From the NCBI GenBank assembly GCA_930989535.1, contig CAKNLK010000008.1:27607-91606 (forward strand): a stretch of 64,000 nt of DNA, given 5' to 3'. Positions 8,253-16,554 of this stretch are shown here, in pieces. Below the pieces are notes generated by a model. It made no database searches. It was given only the letters and a program-made list of their open reading frames with translations, and was not told where the DNA came from. This stretch comes from an uncultured Clostridia bacterium. GTDB lineage: Bacteria; Bacillota; Clostridia; Christensenellales; Borkfalkiaceae. The stretch's first letter is position 1. Each line of letters starts with the position of its first letter. Both the position numbers and the translations under genes were made by a program.

Positions 8253-10001
8253 ATGTCCTATCAATCTCTCTATCGAGCATTTCGCCCGACCACGCTGGAC
8301 GGGCTGGTGCGGCAGGAACACATCGTCAAAATCCTGACAAATCAAATCGAGACGGGGCGCGTCGGCCACGCCTATCTCTTCTGCGGCCCGCGCGGCACGG
8401 GAAAAACGAGCACGGCGAAAATTTTCGCCAAGGCCATCAACTGCCTGCATCCGAAAAACGGCTCGCCCTGCGGCGAGTGCGAGGTGTGCAGGGCGCTCTC
8501 CGATTCCTCCAACCTCGACATCACCGAAATCGACGCCGCGTCCAACAACGGCGTCAACGAGATGCGCGATTTGCGCGAAAAGGTGCAATATCCGCCCGTC
8601 GCGTGCCGCTATAAGGTGTACATCGTCGACGAAGTGCACATGCTCTCCGATTCGGCGTTCAACGCACTGCTGAAAACGCTCGAGGAGCCGCCCGCGCACG
8701 CGGTGTTCATTTTAGCTACCACCGAGCCGCACAAACTCCCCGCGACCATTCTTTCGCGGTGCATGCGGTTCGATTTCAAGCTCATCCCGCAGGCGGACAT
8801 CGAAGAACACCTGAAATATGTTTTCAAGCAGATCGGCAAGGAATACGAGGACGAGGCGGTCGCCGCCATCGCCCGCGCCGGCGCGGGGAGCATGCGCGAC
8901 AGTTTGTCCGTCGCCGACATCTGCATCTCCTTCAGCCGCGGCAAGCTCACCTATCAGGACGTAAACGAAGTTTTGGGCGGCGCGGACTTTTACGACGTGG
9001 CGAAGCTGGGCGAGAGCATCCTCACCGACAACGTATCCGACGCGCTCACCGAAACGGAAAAGGTGATTGCCGCGGGCAAGGGCGTGGGCGTGTTATCCAA
9101 GGACGTATTGAACTTTTTAAACCAATGCACCGTGGCCAAGACCTGCCGCAACGGGCAGCAGCTTTTGAACCTGCCTGCCGAAATGTACGCGGAAATCAAG
9201 CGCATCGCCGACAAGGCGGACGGCCGCAAAATTCTGCGCGCGTGCGAAATTTTTGCAGAGGTGGAAACCAGCCTCCGCTATTCGACGTCGCCGCGCATCG
9301 TCTTTGAAACGGCGGTCGTCAAGGCGAGCCTGCCCGAAGCGGACGCCGATGCGCTCAGCCTCGCGCGGCGGCTGGATATTCTGGAAGGCAAACTCAAGAG
9401 CGGCGCGTTCGTCCCCGCGCAGGGGGGCGGAAGCAATGCAGGCACGGGCGGCGTTTCCGCGGGGAACGCTTCGTCGGGGGGGATGCACGCGGCGCGCCCG
9501 GCTGCGGAGGAGGACTTTGCGCCACTTCCCGCAGACGAGGACGATCCGTTCGCATCGCCCCGTTCTGCGGGGCAGGCAGGGCAGGCGCGCCCGCCCTTTG
9601 CGGAGGCGCCGCCCGAGGAGCATTTTGAGCCCGACTTGTTTTCCATGAAAAAGAGCGCGCAGGGCGTGAACGCACTCTTGCCCGAAAACAGGCGCAAGGC
9701 GGGGGCGTATTTCCGCCAATCGCTGCGCCGCAACGTGAAAAACGGCATCCTGTTCACCATGTGCCAGGATTTGGATACGGCGTTCGAGGGGGATAAATTC
9801 GTGCTGTCCACCGACAGCGACACGATTTTCCGCCGTTTGAACAGCGAAGATAACTATAAGAGCGTAAAACTCGCGTTGGAGAGCATCGGCATCACCGATT
9901 TCGACATACGGCTGAAGGGCGCCAGGCGCGACCCCGCGGAGGATGCGGTGGAGGAGCTGAAGCGCAACTTCCCCGACGCGGACATTGAAATCAAAAAATA
10001 A
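8253..10001 (+). CDS. dnaX: DNA polymerase III subunit gamma/tau
   Basis: ATPase of the replicative clamp loader. Residues 1-350 are the AAA+ core with Walker A GPRGTGKTST (from about residue 45), a four-cysteine zinc site (CLHPKNGSPCGECEVC) and Walker B DEVHML. A glycine-, alanine- and proline-rich linker (about 385-455) precedes a C-terminal tau-like domain. At 582 residues it is near normal length. No obvious slippery site for a short gamma form was found. The ribosome site is AGAGG. It heads the standard dnaX-ebfC-recR cluster. Confidence 0.95.
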   Translation: MSYQSLYRAFRPTTLDGLVRQEHIVKILTNQIETGRVGHAYLFCGPRGTGKTSTAKIFAKAINCLHPKNGSPCGECEVCRALSDSSNLDITEIDAASNNGVNEMRDLREKVQYPPVACRYKVYIVDEVHMLSDSAFNALLKTLEEPPAHAVFILATTEPHKLPATILSRCMRFDFKLIPQADIEEHLKYVFKQIGKEYEDEAVAAIARAGAGSMRDSLSVADICISFSRGKLTYQDVNEVLGGADFYDVAKLGESILTDNVSDALTETEKVIAAGKGVGVLSKDVLNFLNQCTVAKTCRNGQQLLNLPAEMYAEIKRIADKADGRKILRACEIFAEVETSLRYSTSPRIVFETAVVKASLPEADADALSLARRLDILEGKLKSGAFVPAQGGGSNAGTGGVSAGNASSGGMHAARPAAEEDFAPLPADEDDPFASPRSAGQAGQARPPFAEAPPEEHFEPDLFSMKKSAQGVNALLPENRRKAGAYFRQSLRRNVKNGILFTMCQDLDTAFEGDKFVLSTDSDTIFRRLNSEDNYKSVKLALESIGITDFDIRLKGARRDPAEDAVEELKRNFPDADIEIKK

Positions 10002-10028
10002 ATCGGAAAAAAGAGAGGAGTTAGCAAT

Positions 10029-10373
10029 ATGGCAGGATATAAAGGCGGCATGGGTATGGGCGGCAACATGCAGAACCTCATGAAGCAGGCGCAGAAGATG
10101 CAGGAACAGCTGCAGGAGACGGAAAAACTGCTCGACGATTGGGAAATCGTGGGCACGAGCGGCGGCGAGGCGGTCGTCGTGTACATGAACGCGAAAAAGA
10201 AGATCGACGGCATCGAGCTCGACCCGAAGGTGGTCGACCCCGAGGACGTGGAGATGCTCGAAGACCTCATCATGGCCGCCATCAACGACGGCTACAAAAA
10301 GGCGGACGAGGTATATAAGGAAAAGATGGGCCCGCTCGGCGGCGGTATGGGCGGCATGGGAGGTCTTTTGTAA
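10029..10373 (+). CDS. ebfC: nucleoid-associated protein, YbaB/EbfC family
   Basis: Small DNA-binding protein of 114 residues, usually a dimer, almost always found between dnaX and recR as here. The N-terminal helix (NLMKQAQKMQEQLQETEKLL) and the core VVVYMNAKKKIDGIEL match the family. A glycine/methionine-rich tail (GGGMGGMGG) is common. AGAGGAG precedes the ATG by nine bases. Confidence 0.94.
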   Translation: MAGYKGGMGMGGNMQNLMKQAQKMQEQLQETEKLLDDWEIVGTSGGEAVVVYMNAKKKIDGIELDPKVVDPEDVEMLEDLIMAAINDGYKKADEVYKEKMGPLGGGMGGMGGLL

Positions 10374-10376
10374 GCC

Positions 10377-10970
10377 ATGCAGGTCTACATCGAGCCAATC
10401 GGACGGCTCATCAACGAATTTTCCAAATTGCCGGGCGTGGGCAAAAAGTCGGCGCAGCGGTACGCGTATAAGATTATCAACATGACGGAGTCGGAGGCGC
10501 AGGAGTTCGCCGCCGCCATCCTCAATGTCAAAAAGAAGGTGAAATACTGCAAGGTTTGCGGCAACTTCACCGAAAACGACGAGTGCGACATCTGCAAGGA
10601 GCGCGACGGGCGCGTCATCTGCGTCGTCAAGGAGCCGAAGGACGTCATCGCGCTCGAAAAACTGCACGAGTATAAAGGGGTGTACCACGTTCTGCACGGT
10701 GTCATCAACCCCATGGAGGGCGTCGGCCCCAACGACATCCGCATCCGCGAACTTTTGGCGCGGCTGAACGGGGGAGAAGTGGAGGAGGTCATCCTCGCCA
10801 CCAATCCCGACGTGGAGGGGGATGCGACCGCCATGTACATCGCCAAGCTCATCAAGCCGCTGGGCGTCAAGGTCACAAGGCTCTCGCGCGGCATTCCCGT
10901 CGGCTCGGAAATCGAATACACCGACGACGTGACTCTTTCGCGGGCGTTCGTGGAACGAAAAGAGATTTAG
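10377..10970 (+). CDS. recR: recombination mediator RecR
   Basis: RecF-pathway repair protein, 197 residues as usual. An N-terminal helix-hairpin-helix ([18 protein letters not shown]) is followed by the C4 zinc finger [16 protein letters not shown], a Toprim domain (about residues 80-170, with [16 protein letters not shown]) and the C-terminal [11 protein letters not shown] motif. It starts four bases after ebfC, whose 3' end supplies the ribosome site. The first composite multi-hairpin repeat lies directly after it. Confidence 0.96.
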   Translation: MQVYIEPIGRLINEFSKLPGVGKKSAQRYAYKIINMTESEAQEFAAAILNVKKKVKYCKVCGNFTENDECDICKERDGRVICVVKEPKDVIALEKLHEYKGVYHVLHGVINPMEGVGPNDIRIRELLARLNGGEVEEVILATNPDVEGDATAMYIAKLIKPLGVKVTRLSRGIPVGSEIEYTDDVTLSRAFVERKEI

Positions 10971-10977
10971 TGTTCAC

Positions 10978-11300
10978 ACTTTTTGTTTCGAGCTGACGAA
11001 ACAAAAAGTCGTGAGTTGGAGGGGAAACCCGAGCGGCTTTCCCCTCGTTGCGCGATATTTAGGGGCACGCATATTATAAAATCGCGCAACTTCACCCCTT
11101 CTGTAAGGCAAGGGATTGCCAAATTGAGTGCAAGAGCAAAAAACGCGGTTTTTGCTCTTGCAAGTATTTATTATAAATATAAAACATTACATTCACGGAA
11201 AATCGCGGGGAGCAAAGCGAGCGAGATTTTCGTGAACAGATAATTTTATAAAACCAATAACTCACGGAAAGTTGCTGTGGAGCGAGATTTTCGTGAACAA
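10978..11300 (+). repeat. composite multi-hairpin repeat, copy A
   Basis: An ordered series of inverted repeats fills the recR-gpsA gap. H1 is 10978-11009 (13-bp stem, loop AGCTGA). H2 is 11019-11046 (GAGGGGAAA with TTTCCCCTC). H3 is 11048-11089 (TTGCGCGAT with ATCGCGCAA). H4 is 11107-11120 (GGCA with TGCC). H5 is 11129-11162 (14-bp stem, loop ACGCGG). An AT-rich linker follows, then H6 at 11192-11236 and a second H6-like stem at 11262-11296. The same order recurs in other gaps with compensatory changes. Confidence 0.8.
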
Positions 11301-11329
11301 GGGCGGCACAGCCGCTATCGGAGGGAAAA

Positions 11330-12325
11330 TTGGAAAAAATATCCGTTTTGGGTTGCGGGCGCTGGGGCTCGTTCATCGCCTGGTATCTCGCAACGAAAAA
11401 GGGGAAGGACGTATATTCCTGGGGGCCGGAGGACGATTATTCGTATAAGGTCCTCAAAGAGACGGGCAAAAACGAATACGTCACTTTAGACGGGCGCATC
11501 ACGCTCACATGCGATTTGCAAAAGGCGGTCGAACGGGCGGAAATCATCATCATTTCCATCAGCTCGCAGGGGCTGCGCGGCTTTATCCGACGCATCCGGG
11601 AATGCGCGGACGTGTCCGATAAAATTTTTGTGCTGTGCATGAAGGGCATCGAAGTGGAAACGGGCGAGCGCCTCTCCGAAATCCTCATCGGGGCGGGCAT
11701 CTCCCCCGATAAAATCGCCGTGTGGGTAGGCCCTGGGCACATTCAGGATTTCACGGCGGGCATCCCCAACTGCATGGTCATCGACAGCCACAGCGTATCC
11801 CTCAAAAAGGCGCTCGCCGACGATTTCAAGAGCGATTTGATTCGCTTTTATTACGGGAACGACATCATCGGCACCGAAATCGGCGCGGCGGCGAAAAACG
11901 TGATGGGCATCGCCGCGGGCGTATTGGACGGCGGCGGGGTGTCTACGCTGAAAGGCCCGCTCATGTCGCGCGGGGCGCGGGAGGTGGCGCGGCTCATCAA
12001 GGCGCTGGGCGGCAACGAGCTTTCCGCCTACGGACTGGCGCATTTGGGCGATTACGAAACGACGCTCTTTTCCCGCCATTCGCATAACCGCATGTACGGG
12101 GAAATGCTCGTCAAGGGGCAGAAGTTCGAAAAGCTCGCCGAGGGCGTCATGACGGCTGCGGCGATGAAAAAGCTGGGCGAAAAGTGCGGCGTGGAACTGC
12201 CCATTACCGACGCGGTGTACGACGTCTGCTTTGCCGAGCATCCGCAGTCTGGCGAGGAGTGGAAAAATTTGTGCATGAACCGCATTTCGCAGCTGTTTTC
12301 GCGGGATACGAAGTTTGAGTTTTGA
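11330..12325 (+). CDS. gpsA: glycerol-3-phosphate dehydrogenase [NAD(P)+]
   Basis: Makes sn-glycerol 3-phosphate from dihydroxyacetone phosphate for phospholipid synthesis. The N-terminal nucleotide-binding motif is VLGCGRWGSF and the catalytic lysine segment is GAAAKNVMGIAAGV; 331 residues is normal. The start is TTG, chosen because GGAGGG precedes it by a few bases and no nearer ATG exists. It stands alone between two copies of the composite repeat. Low spacing between copy A and its ribosome site means the repeat would lie in the leader of any transcript started upstream. Confidence 0.92.
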   Translation: MEKISVLGCGRWGSFIAWYLATKKGKDVYSWGPEDDYSYKVLKETGKNEYVTLDGRITLTCDLQKAVERAEIIIISISSQGLRGFIRRIRECADVSDKIFVLCMKGIEVETGERLSEILIGAGISPDKIAVWVGPGHIQDFTAGIPNCMVIDSHSVSLKKALADDFKSDLIRFYYGNDIIGTEIGAAAKNVMGIAAGVLDGGGVSTLKGPLMSRGAREVARLIKALGGNELSAYGLAHLGDYETTLFSRHSHNRMYGEMLVKGQKFEKLAEGVMTAAAMKKLGEKCGVELPITDAVYDVCFAEHPQSGEEWKNLCMNRISQLFSRDTKFEF

Positions 12326-12332
12326 AAAAAAG

Positions 12333-12708
12333 CTCTCACAATTCTCGCGCAAAGGCGCTGCGAATTGTCGAGATTTTAGGGAAAAACCTGCCGACAAGAC
12401 GGCGGTTTTTCCCTCCGTGCGCGATGTTTAGGGGCTTTCCTATTATAAAATCGCGCACGTTCACCTTTTTCCCGTAAGCCTTGCGGCAAATCGGGGGAAA
12501 AAGGCAAAAGCGCGGTTTTGCCTTTTTCGAGAAGATTATTATTAAAAATATAAAACCGTAAACTCACGGAAAATCGCAGGGAGCAAAATATTCACGGAAA
12601 AACGCGGGGGCAAAGCGAGCGAGATTTTCCGTAAACAAGGCAGCGGAAACGAGCGATACACGACATAGGGCATTGCGAGAAACTTGCCTCGTGCGCAGCC
12701 GCAAAAAG
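12333..12708 (+). repeat. composite multi-hairpin repeat, copy B
   Basis: Same order as copy A in the gpsA to 12720 gap. H1-like is 12333-12372. H2 is 12378-12414 (lengthened stem AGGGAAAAACC with GGTTTTTCCCT, inner GCCG/CGGC). H3 is 12416-12459 (CGTGCGCGAT with ATCGCGCACG). H4 is 12478-12487. H5 is 12497-12528 (13 bp, loop GCGCGG). An AT-rich linker and two H6-type stems (12563-12640) follow. Positions 12668-12702 are a 35-bp stretch identical in reverse complement to 16585-16619 in copy C. Confidence 0.75.
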
Positions 12709-12719
12709 GAGAGAATTCA

Positions 12720-13190
12720 ATGAAATTACTGTTCAAACAGCGCTTTTTTTCGTGGTTCGACAGCTACGATATCTATTACGAAAACGGAACGGTCGCCTAT
12801 ACGGTTAAGGGGCAGCTTTCGTGGGGGCATTGCCTGCGCGTTTTCGATGCGGCGGGTAATTTTGTCGGCACAGTCAAGGAGAAGGTGTTTACCTGGCTGC
12901 CGAAGTTCGAGCTGTACTTAGGCGACCGCTATGCGGGGTGTATTCGCAAAAAGTGGACCTGGTTCAAACCGCAGTATACCATCGATTGCTGCGGCTGGCA
13001 GGTGCAGGGGAGCTTCCTCGAATGGGATTACAGCATTGTCAGTCCGCAAGGTGCGCTCGTCGCGAAAATCGGCAAGGAAATCTGGAATTGGACGGATACA
13101 TATGTGCTCGACGTCGTTGAGCCGCAAAACGCGTTGCTGGTACTGATGTTCACGCTCGCCGTCGACGCGGAAAAGTGTTCGCGGAATTGA
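12720..13190 (+). CDS. LURP-one-related / YxjI-like protein
   Basis: 156 residues built of short beta strands with repeated aromatic patterns (FSWFDSYDIYYENG, YTVKGQLSWGHCLRVFD, WTWFKPQYTIDCCGWQV). This is the layout of the LURP-one/YxjI beta-barrel family, related to the scramblase/Tubby fold. No biochemical role is known for the bacterial members. No signal peptide or membrane helix is evident. The start follows AAGGAG within the tail of repeat copy B. Confidence 0.65.
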   Translation: MKLLFKQRFFSWFDSYDIYYENGTVAYTVKGQLSWGHCLRVFDAAGNFVGTVKEKVFTWLPKFELYLGDRYAGCIRKKWTWFKPQYTIDCCGWQVQGSFLEWDYSIVSPQGALVAKIGKEIWNWTDTYVLDVVEPQNALLVLMFTLAVDAEKCSRN

Positions 13191-13246
13191 GCGTGTACGT
13201 ATTTTTGAATACCGTTATAAAAAAATTGTGATAGAAATCATTTGCA

Positions 13247-13284
13247 GAGGGGCAAACCGTTCGGCGGCGTGCCCCTCATTTTTT
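13247..13284 (+). terminator. intrinsic terminator
   Basis: GAGGGGCA (13247-13254) pairs with TGCCCCTC (13270-13277) and is followed by ATTTTTT. Confidence 0.8.
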
Positions 13285-13316
13285 CAAACAAATGTAATAC
13301 AATGTAATGATTTTTA

Positions 13317-13345
13317 TTGACAAAAGTGACAATATATGCTAATAT
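13317..13345 (+). promoter_or_regulatory. promoter of the 13376 lipoprotein
   Basis: TTGACA (13317-13322), a 17-bp spacer, then TAATAT (13340-13345) with extended TGC. CGGAGG follows at 13365-13370. Confidence 0.85.
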
Positions 13346-13375
13346 CATAACAGTACTCAAAAAACGGAGGAATAT

Positions 13376-14689
13376 ATGAAAAAGTTTATAACGGCACTTT
13401 TAGCGCTCATTTTGGCGCTGGCAATGGCGTTTGCAATGGTCGCCTGCGAGGAGACAAATAAGGATCCGAACAACGGCAACGGAAACGACACCGAGCAGGG
13501 CGGCAACAACACGGGCGATAACACCGGCGACAACACGGGCGGCAACGAGGAGGACGAATCTCTGCAACCCGTCGACGCAAAGTTGTTTGCGCAGACGATT
13601 TTGGAGCAAATCAGCACCGCAGAAGGCTTTTCCGTCACGCTGAACGCGAGCGCGTCCGGAACCACAACGGAGCCCGATGCGGAAGGGAATTCCGTATCGA
13701 CGACCATCGATGAGAGCGTTTCCGATACATATACGCTCGAATCTCTCTATGCAACCAATATTTTGACGGTATTTGAAGATATTTACAGCTTATTTGCCGG
13801 GATAGGAGGTATTGAAGATTTCTTTGCCGGCACGGTTGAGCCTTTGGTAGATAACAGCGGTTACGAATATACGATTACCGTCACAACGGAAGATATTCAG
13901 CCTGCGGTGGAAGCTGTACAGGGCTTTTTTGCAAAGGGTACCGACGAGAACGGCGGAGAAACGCCCTCTGCCGCGGAAGGGGTTACATTGGGTGACATAT
14001 TTGTGATGATTATGCCTCAAACTGCTCCGGAAGGCGCAAATCTTTCCGGGGATGCGACGGCGGATGAAATTGCGAAAGCCTGGGTTTCTGAGATTTTTTC
14101 GGCAGATTTTACCATCGGCAATTTGTTTGACTTGCTGAATACGGTTTTAGAAGAAAAAGAAGTTTCCGATATTGCAAACAAAATTGTTCGCATCGTTACA
14201 GGCGCTGTCTTAGGAGCGCCGCTCGATTTGGATACGCTCGGTGCACTTTTGGATTCGCTGAAAGTGACGGTAAAGGAAGACGGCTCCATTAGTTTTGAGA
14301 ATGGTACCGTCGCTTTGGGAGACGTAACATTAGCCGCTTTGGTCGGTCCGTTGTTGGATTCAGCCGGCATGACCGGATTTTATCCGTTGTTGGGAGCTTT
14401 TATTACGCAAAGCTTTTGGGATTTGTCTATTTCGGAAATATATACGCTAGTGCAGTATGTAATGGTTTCAAATGGCACAGTTCTTCCTACTATCGAAGAT
14501 ATCGTTTCAGCTACGGTTGAAACGGCAACTTTGACCGTTATCATTGAAACAGATAAAGACATGAAATTGACGTCTTTCTCTGCGGACGCCGCGTTCAAAG
14601 GCTCTATTACAATGAGCGGACAGCTTTACGCCGCCGACATTGAGGCTTCGGCGAAAGGTACCTTCGGCTACGAGGCGATTGCCGCATAA
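13376..14689 (+). CDS. putative lipoprotein of unknown function
   Basis: 437 residues. A signal peptide ends in the lipobox MVAC, with the lipidated cysteine at residue 24. A low-complexity asparagine/glycine/threonine spacer (about residues 28-62, NTGDNTGDNTGG) follows, as is common in surface lipoproteins of Clostridia. The remainder is acidic, with alternating strands and helices and many threonines, and I do not recognise a domain. It is monocistronic with its own near-consensus promoter and a hairpin after the stop. Its 3' half is less GC-rich than its neighbours. Confidence 0.75.
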   Translation: MKKFITALLALILALAMAFAMVACEETNKDPNNGNGNDTEQGGNNTGDNTGDNTGGNEEDESLQPVDAKLFAQTILEQISTAEGFSVTLNASASGTTTEPDAEGNSVSTTIDESVSDTYTLESLYATNILTVFEDIYSLFAGIGGIEDFFAGTVEPLVDNSGYEYTITVTTEDIQPAVEAVQGFFAKGTDENGGETPSAAEGVTLGDIFVMIMPQTAPEGANLSGDATADEIAKAWVSEIFSADFTIGNLFDLLNTVLEEKEVSDIANKIVRIVTGAVLGAPLDLDTLGALLDSLKVTVKEDGSISFENGTVALGDVTLAALVGPLLDSAGMTGFYPLLGAFITQSFWDLSISEIYTLVQYVMVSNGTVLPTIEDIVSATVETATLTVIIETDKDMKLTSFSADAAFKGSITMSGQLYAADIEASAKGTFGYEAIAA

Positions 14690-14710
14690 CCTTATAATAA
14701 AAAAGCCATT

Positions 14711-14740
14711 GCGCGCCCCCGAAAATTTTCGGGGGCGCGC
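14711..14740. terminator. perfect 30-bp palindrome after the lipoprotein gene
   Basis: A 15+15 bp perfect inverted repeat (GCGCGCCCCCGAAAA and its complement). On the plus strand no T-run follows; on the minus strand GGCTTTTTTATT lies just beyond. It may act as a terminator or 3' end stabiliser. Confidence 0.5.
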
Positions 14741-14768
14741 TCGTTAAAAAGCGGGCGGAAATCTGTCA

Positions 14769-14799
14769 AATTTTCTTTTGTACGGACAAAAGAAAAATT
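14769..14799. repeat. solo H1-type hairpin upstream of tig
   Basis: AATTTTCTTTTG and CAAAAGAAAAATT flank the six-base loop TACGGA. The shape and T/A strand bias match the first stem (H1) of the composite repeats at 10978 and 45389, although the rest of the element is missing. Confidence 0.5.
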
Positions 14800-14815
14800 G
14801 TAACGCAAAAACGCT

Positions 14816-14843
14816 TTGCAAAATTTTGCTTTTGTGCTAAAAT
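14816..14843 (+). promoter_or_regulatory. promoter of tig
   Basis: TTGCAA (14816-14821), a 16-bp spacer and TAAAAT (14838-14843) with TGC immediately before it. The leader is about 40 bases. Confidence 0.6.
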
Positions 14844-14890
14844 ACTGTAACGTATAATAAAGATTTTCTTATTTATAGGAGAAAAGGATT

Positions 14891-16543
14891 ATGAAGTACA
14901 CAATCGAGCCTTCCGAGAAGAGCACCGTCAAAGTGACCATGACGTTTGACAAGGCGGAGTGGGACGCCGCCAACATGAAGGCGTATCAACAGACCCGCGG
15001 CAGGTATTTTGTCAACGGTTTCCGCAAGGGTAAAGCGCCCAAGCACGTTATCGAGCTGAACTACGGCAAGGGCGTGTTCTATGAAGATGCGCTCAACGAC
15101 CTGTTCTCCGAGCATTATTACGACATCATCGAAAAGGAAAAGGATAACTATACCGTCGTCGGCCAGCCCGAACTTTCGGTGGAGGACATCTCCGACGAAG
15201 GCGCCGTGCTTTCCGCGAAGGCGCCCGTCAAGCCCGACGTCAAGCTCGGCGCATACAAGGGTATAAACATCCAAAAAGTGGAGTATAATGTAAAGGACGA
15301 AGACGTCGAAGCGGATTTGAAGCGCCTGCAGGAGCGCAACTCCCGCCTCGTCGAAGTGGAGGGCCGCGCCGCCGAAAACGGCGATACCGCGACCATTGAC
15401 TTCTCCGGCAGCGTCGACGGCGAAAAATTCGAGGGCGGCACCAGCGAGAACTATCCGCTCGTTCTGGGCAGCGGCTCGTTCATCCCCGGCTTCGAAGAGC
15501 AGGTCGTGGGCATGAAGGTCGGCGAGGAGAAGGACGTCAACGTCAAATTCCCCGAGGACTACCAGGCGGAGAACCTGCAGGGCAAGGACGCCGTGTTCGC
15601 CGTCAAACTCAACAAGCTCGAAAAGAAGGAGCTGCCCGAAGTGAACGACGAGTTCATCAAGGACGCGGCGGGCGTTGAGACGGTCGAAGAATACAAAAAG
15701 CAGACGCGCGAGCGCCTCGAAAAGCAGGCGAAGGAAAAGGGCGACGCGGAGACGGAGAACAACATCGTCAAAGCCATCACCGAGACCGCCGAGGTTGAAA
15801 TCCCCGACGCGATGATTGAGAATCAAATCGACATCATGGTGCGCAACGCCGAATACCGTTTGGGCATGCAGTACGGCGGCCTGAAGCTCGCGGACTACCT
15901 CAAATATATGGGCAGCAACATGCACGACTTCCGCGAAGGCTACCGCGCGCAGGCGGCGGAGACGGTCAAGAGTCAGCTGGTTATCGACAAAATTATCCGC
16001 GAGGAGAACATCAAGGCGGAGGACGCCGACGTCGAAGCCAAGCTCGCCGAGTTTGCGGAAAAGGCGAACAAATCGCTCGAAGAGTATAAAAAGGACGTCG
16101 ACGATTCGCAGCGCGAGTATATCGCCAACGACATCGTCATCAACAAGCTGTTCGACTTCCTGAAGGAGAACAACAACCTCGCGGCGGACGCGGCGGAAAA
16201 GCCCGCCAAGAAGCCTGCGGCGAAGAAGACGGCCGCCAAGAAGGCGGACGGCGCTGAAGCGGCGGCGGAAGAGAAACCCGCCAAAAAGCCCGCGGCGAAG
16301 AAGACGACGGCAAAGAAAGCGGATGACGCGGCTGCGGAGGAGAAACCCGCCAAAAAGCCCGCGGCGAAGAAGACGACGGCAAAAAAGGCGAACGACGCTG
16401 CTGCGGAAGAGAAACCCGCCAAGAAGCCCGCGGCGAAGAAGACGACGGCTAAAAAGGCGGACGACGCTGCTGCGGAAGAGAAACCCGCCAAGAAGCCCAC
16501 GGCAAAGAAGACGACCAAAAAGGCCGCTGACAAAGCGGAGTAA
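14891..16543 (+). CDS. tig: trigger factor with a lysine/alanine-rich repetitive C-terminal tail
   Basis: Ribosome-bound chaperone and FKBP-type prolyl isomerase. Residues 1-430 follow the usual plan: an N-terminal ribosome-binding domain containing NGFRKGKAPKHVIEL, a PPIase domain (about 150-245, DTATIDFSGSVDG and GMKVGEEKDVNVKFP), and the C-terminal helical arms. The last 115 or so residues are an addition: near-identical 23-residue units rich in EEKPAKKPAAKKTTAKKADD, similar in composition to histone H1 tails. The unit also repeats at DNA level (69 bp), so copy number may vary. The start has AGGAG. It precedes clpP, as often in Bacillota. Confidence 0.93.
   Translation: MKYTIEPSEKSTVKVTMTFDKAEWDAANMKAYQQTRGRYFVNGFRKGKAPKHVIELNYGKGVFYEDALNDLFSEHYYDIIEKEKDNYTVVGQPELSVEDISDEGAVLSAKAPVKPDVKLGAYKGINIQKVEYNVKDEDVEADLKRLQERNSRLVEVEGRAAENGDTATIDFSGSVDGEKFEGGTSENYPLVLGSGSFIPGFEEQVVGMKVGEEKDVNVKFPEDYQAENLQGKDAVFAVKLNKLEKKELPEVNDEFIKDAAGVETVEEYKKQTRERLEKQAKEKGDAETENNIVKAITETAEVEIPDAMIENQIDIMVRNAEYRLGMQYGGLKLADYLKYMGSNMHDFREGYRAQAAETVKSQLVIDKIIREENIKAEDADVEAKLAEFAEKANKSLEEYKKDVDDSQREYIANDIVINKLFDFLKENNNLAADAAEKPAKKPAAKKTAAKKADGAEAAAEEKPAKKPAAKKTTAKKADDAAAEEKPAKKPAAKKTTAKKANDAAAEEKPAKKPAAKKTTAKKADDAAAEEKPAKKPTAKKTTKKAADKAE
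16195..16540 (+). repeat. 69-bp coding tandem repeats in tig
   Basis: About five tandem copies encode the EKPAKKPAAKKT.AKK unit. The central three are almost identical in DNA, including synonymous positions, which points to recent expansion by slippage or unequal recombination. Confidence 0.85.
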
Positions 16544-16554
16544 TTTTACCTTAT

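Noticed and set aside
10978..11300. Insertion sequence or transposon
   Set aside because: None of the composite repeats contains a transposase or consistent terminal inverted repeats with target duplication that I can see; a MITE origin is not excluded.
16195..16540. CRISPR-like repetitive DNA
   Set aside because: The repeat is in-frame coding sequence of tig with no unique spacers.
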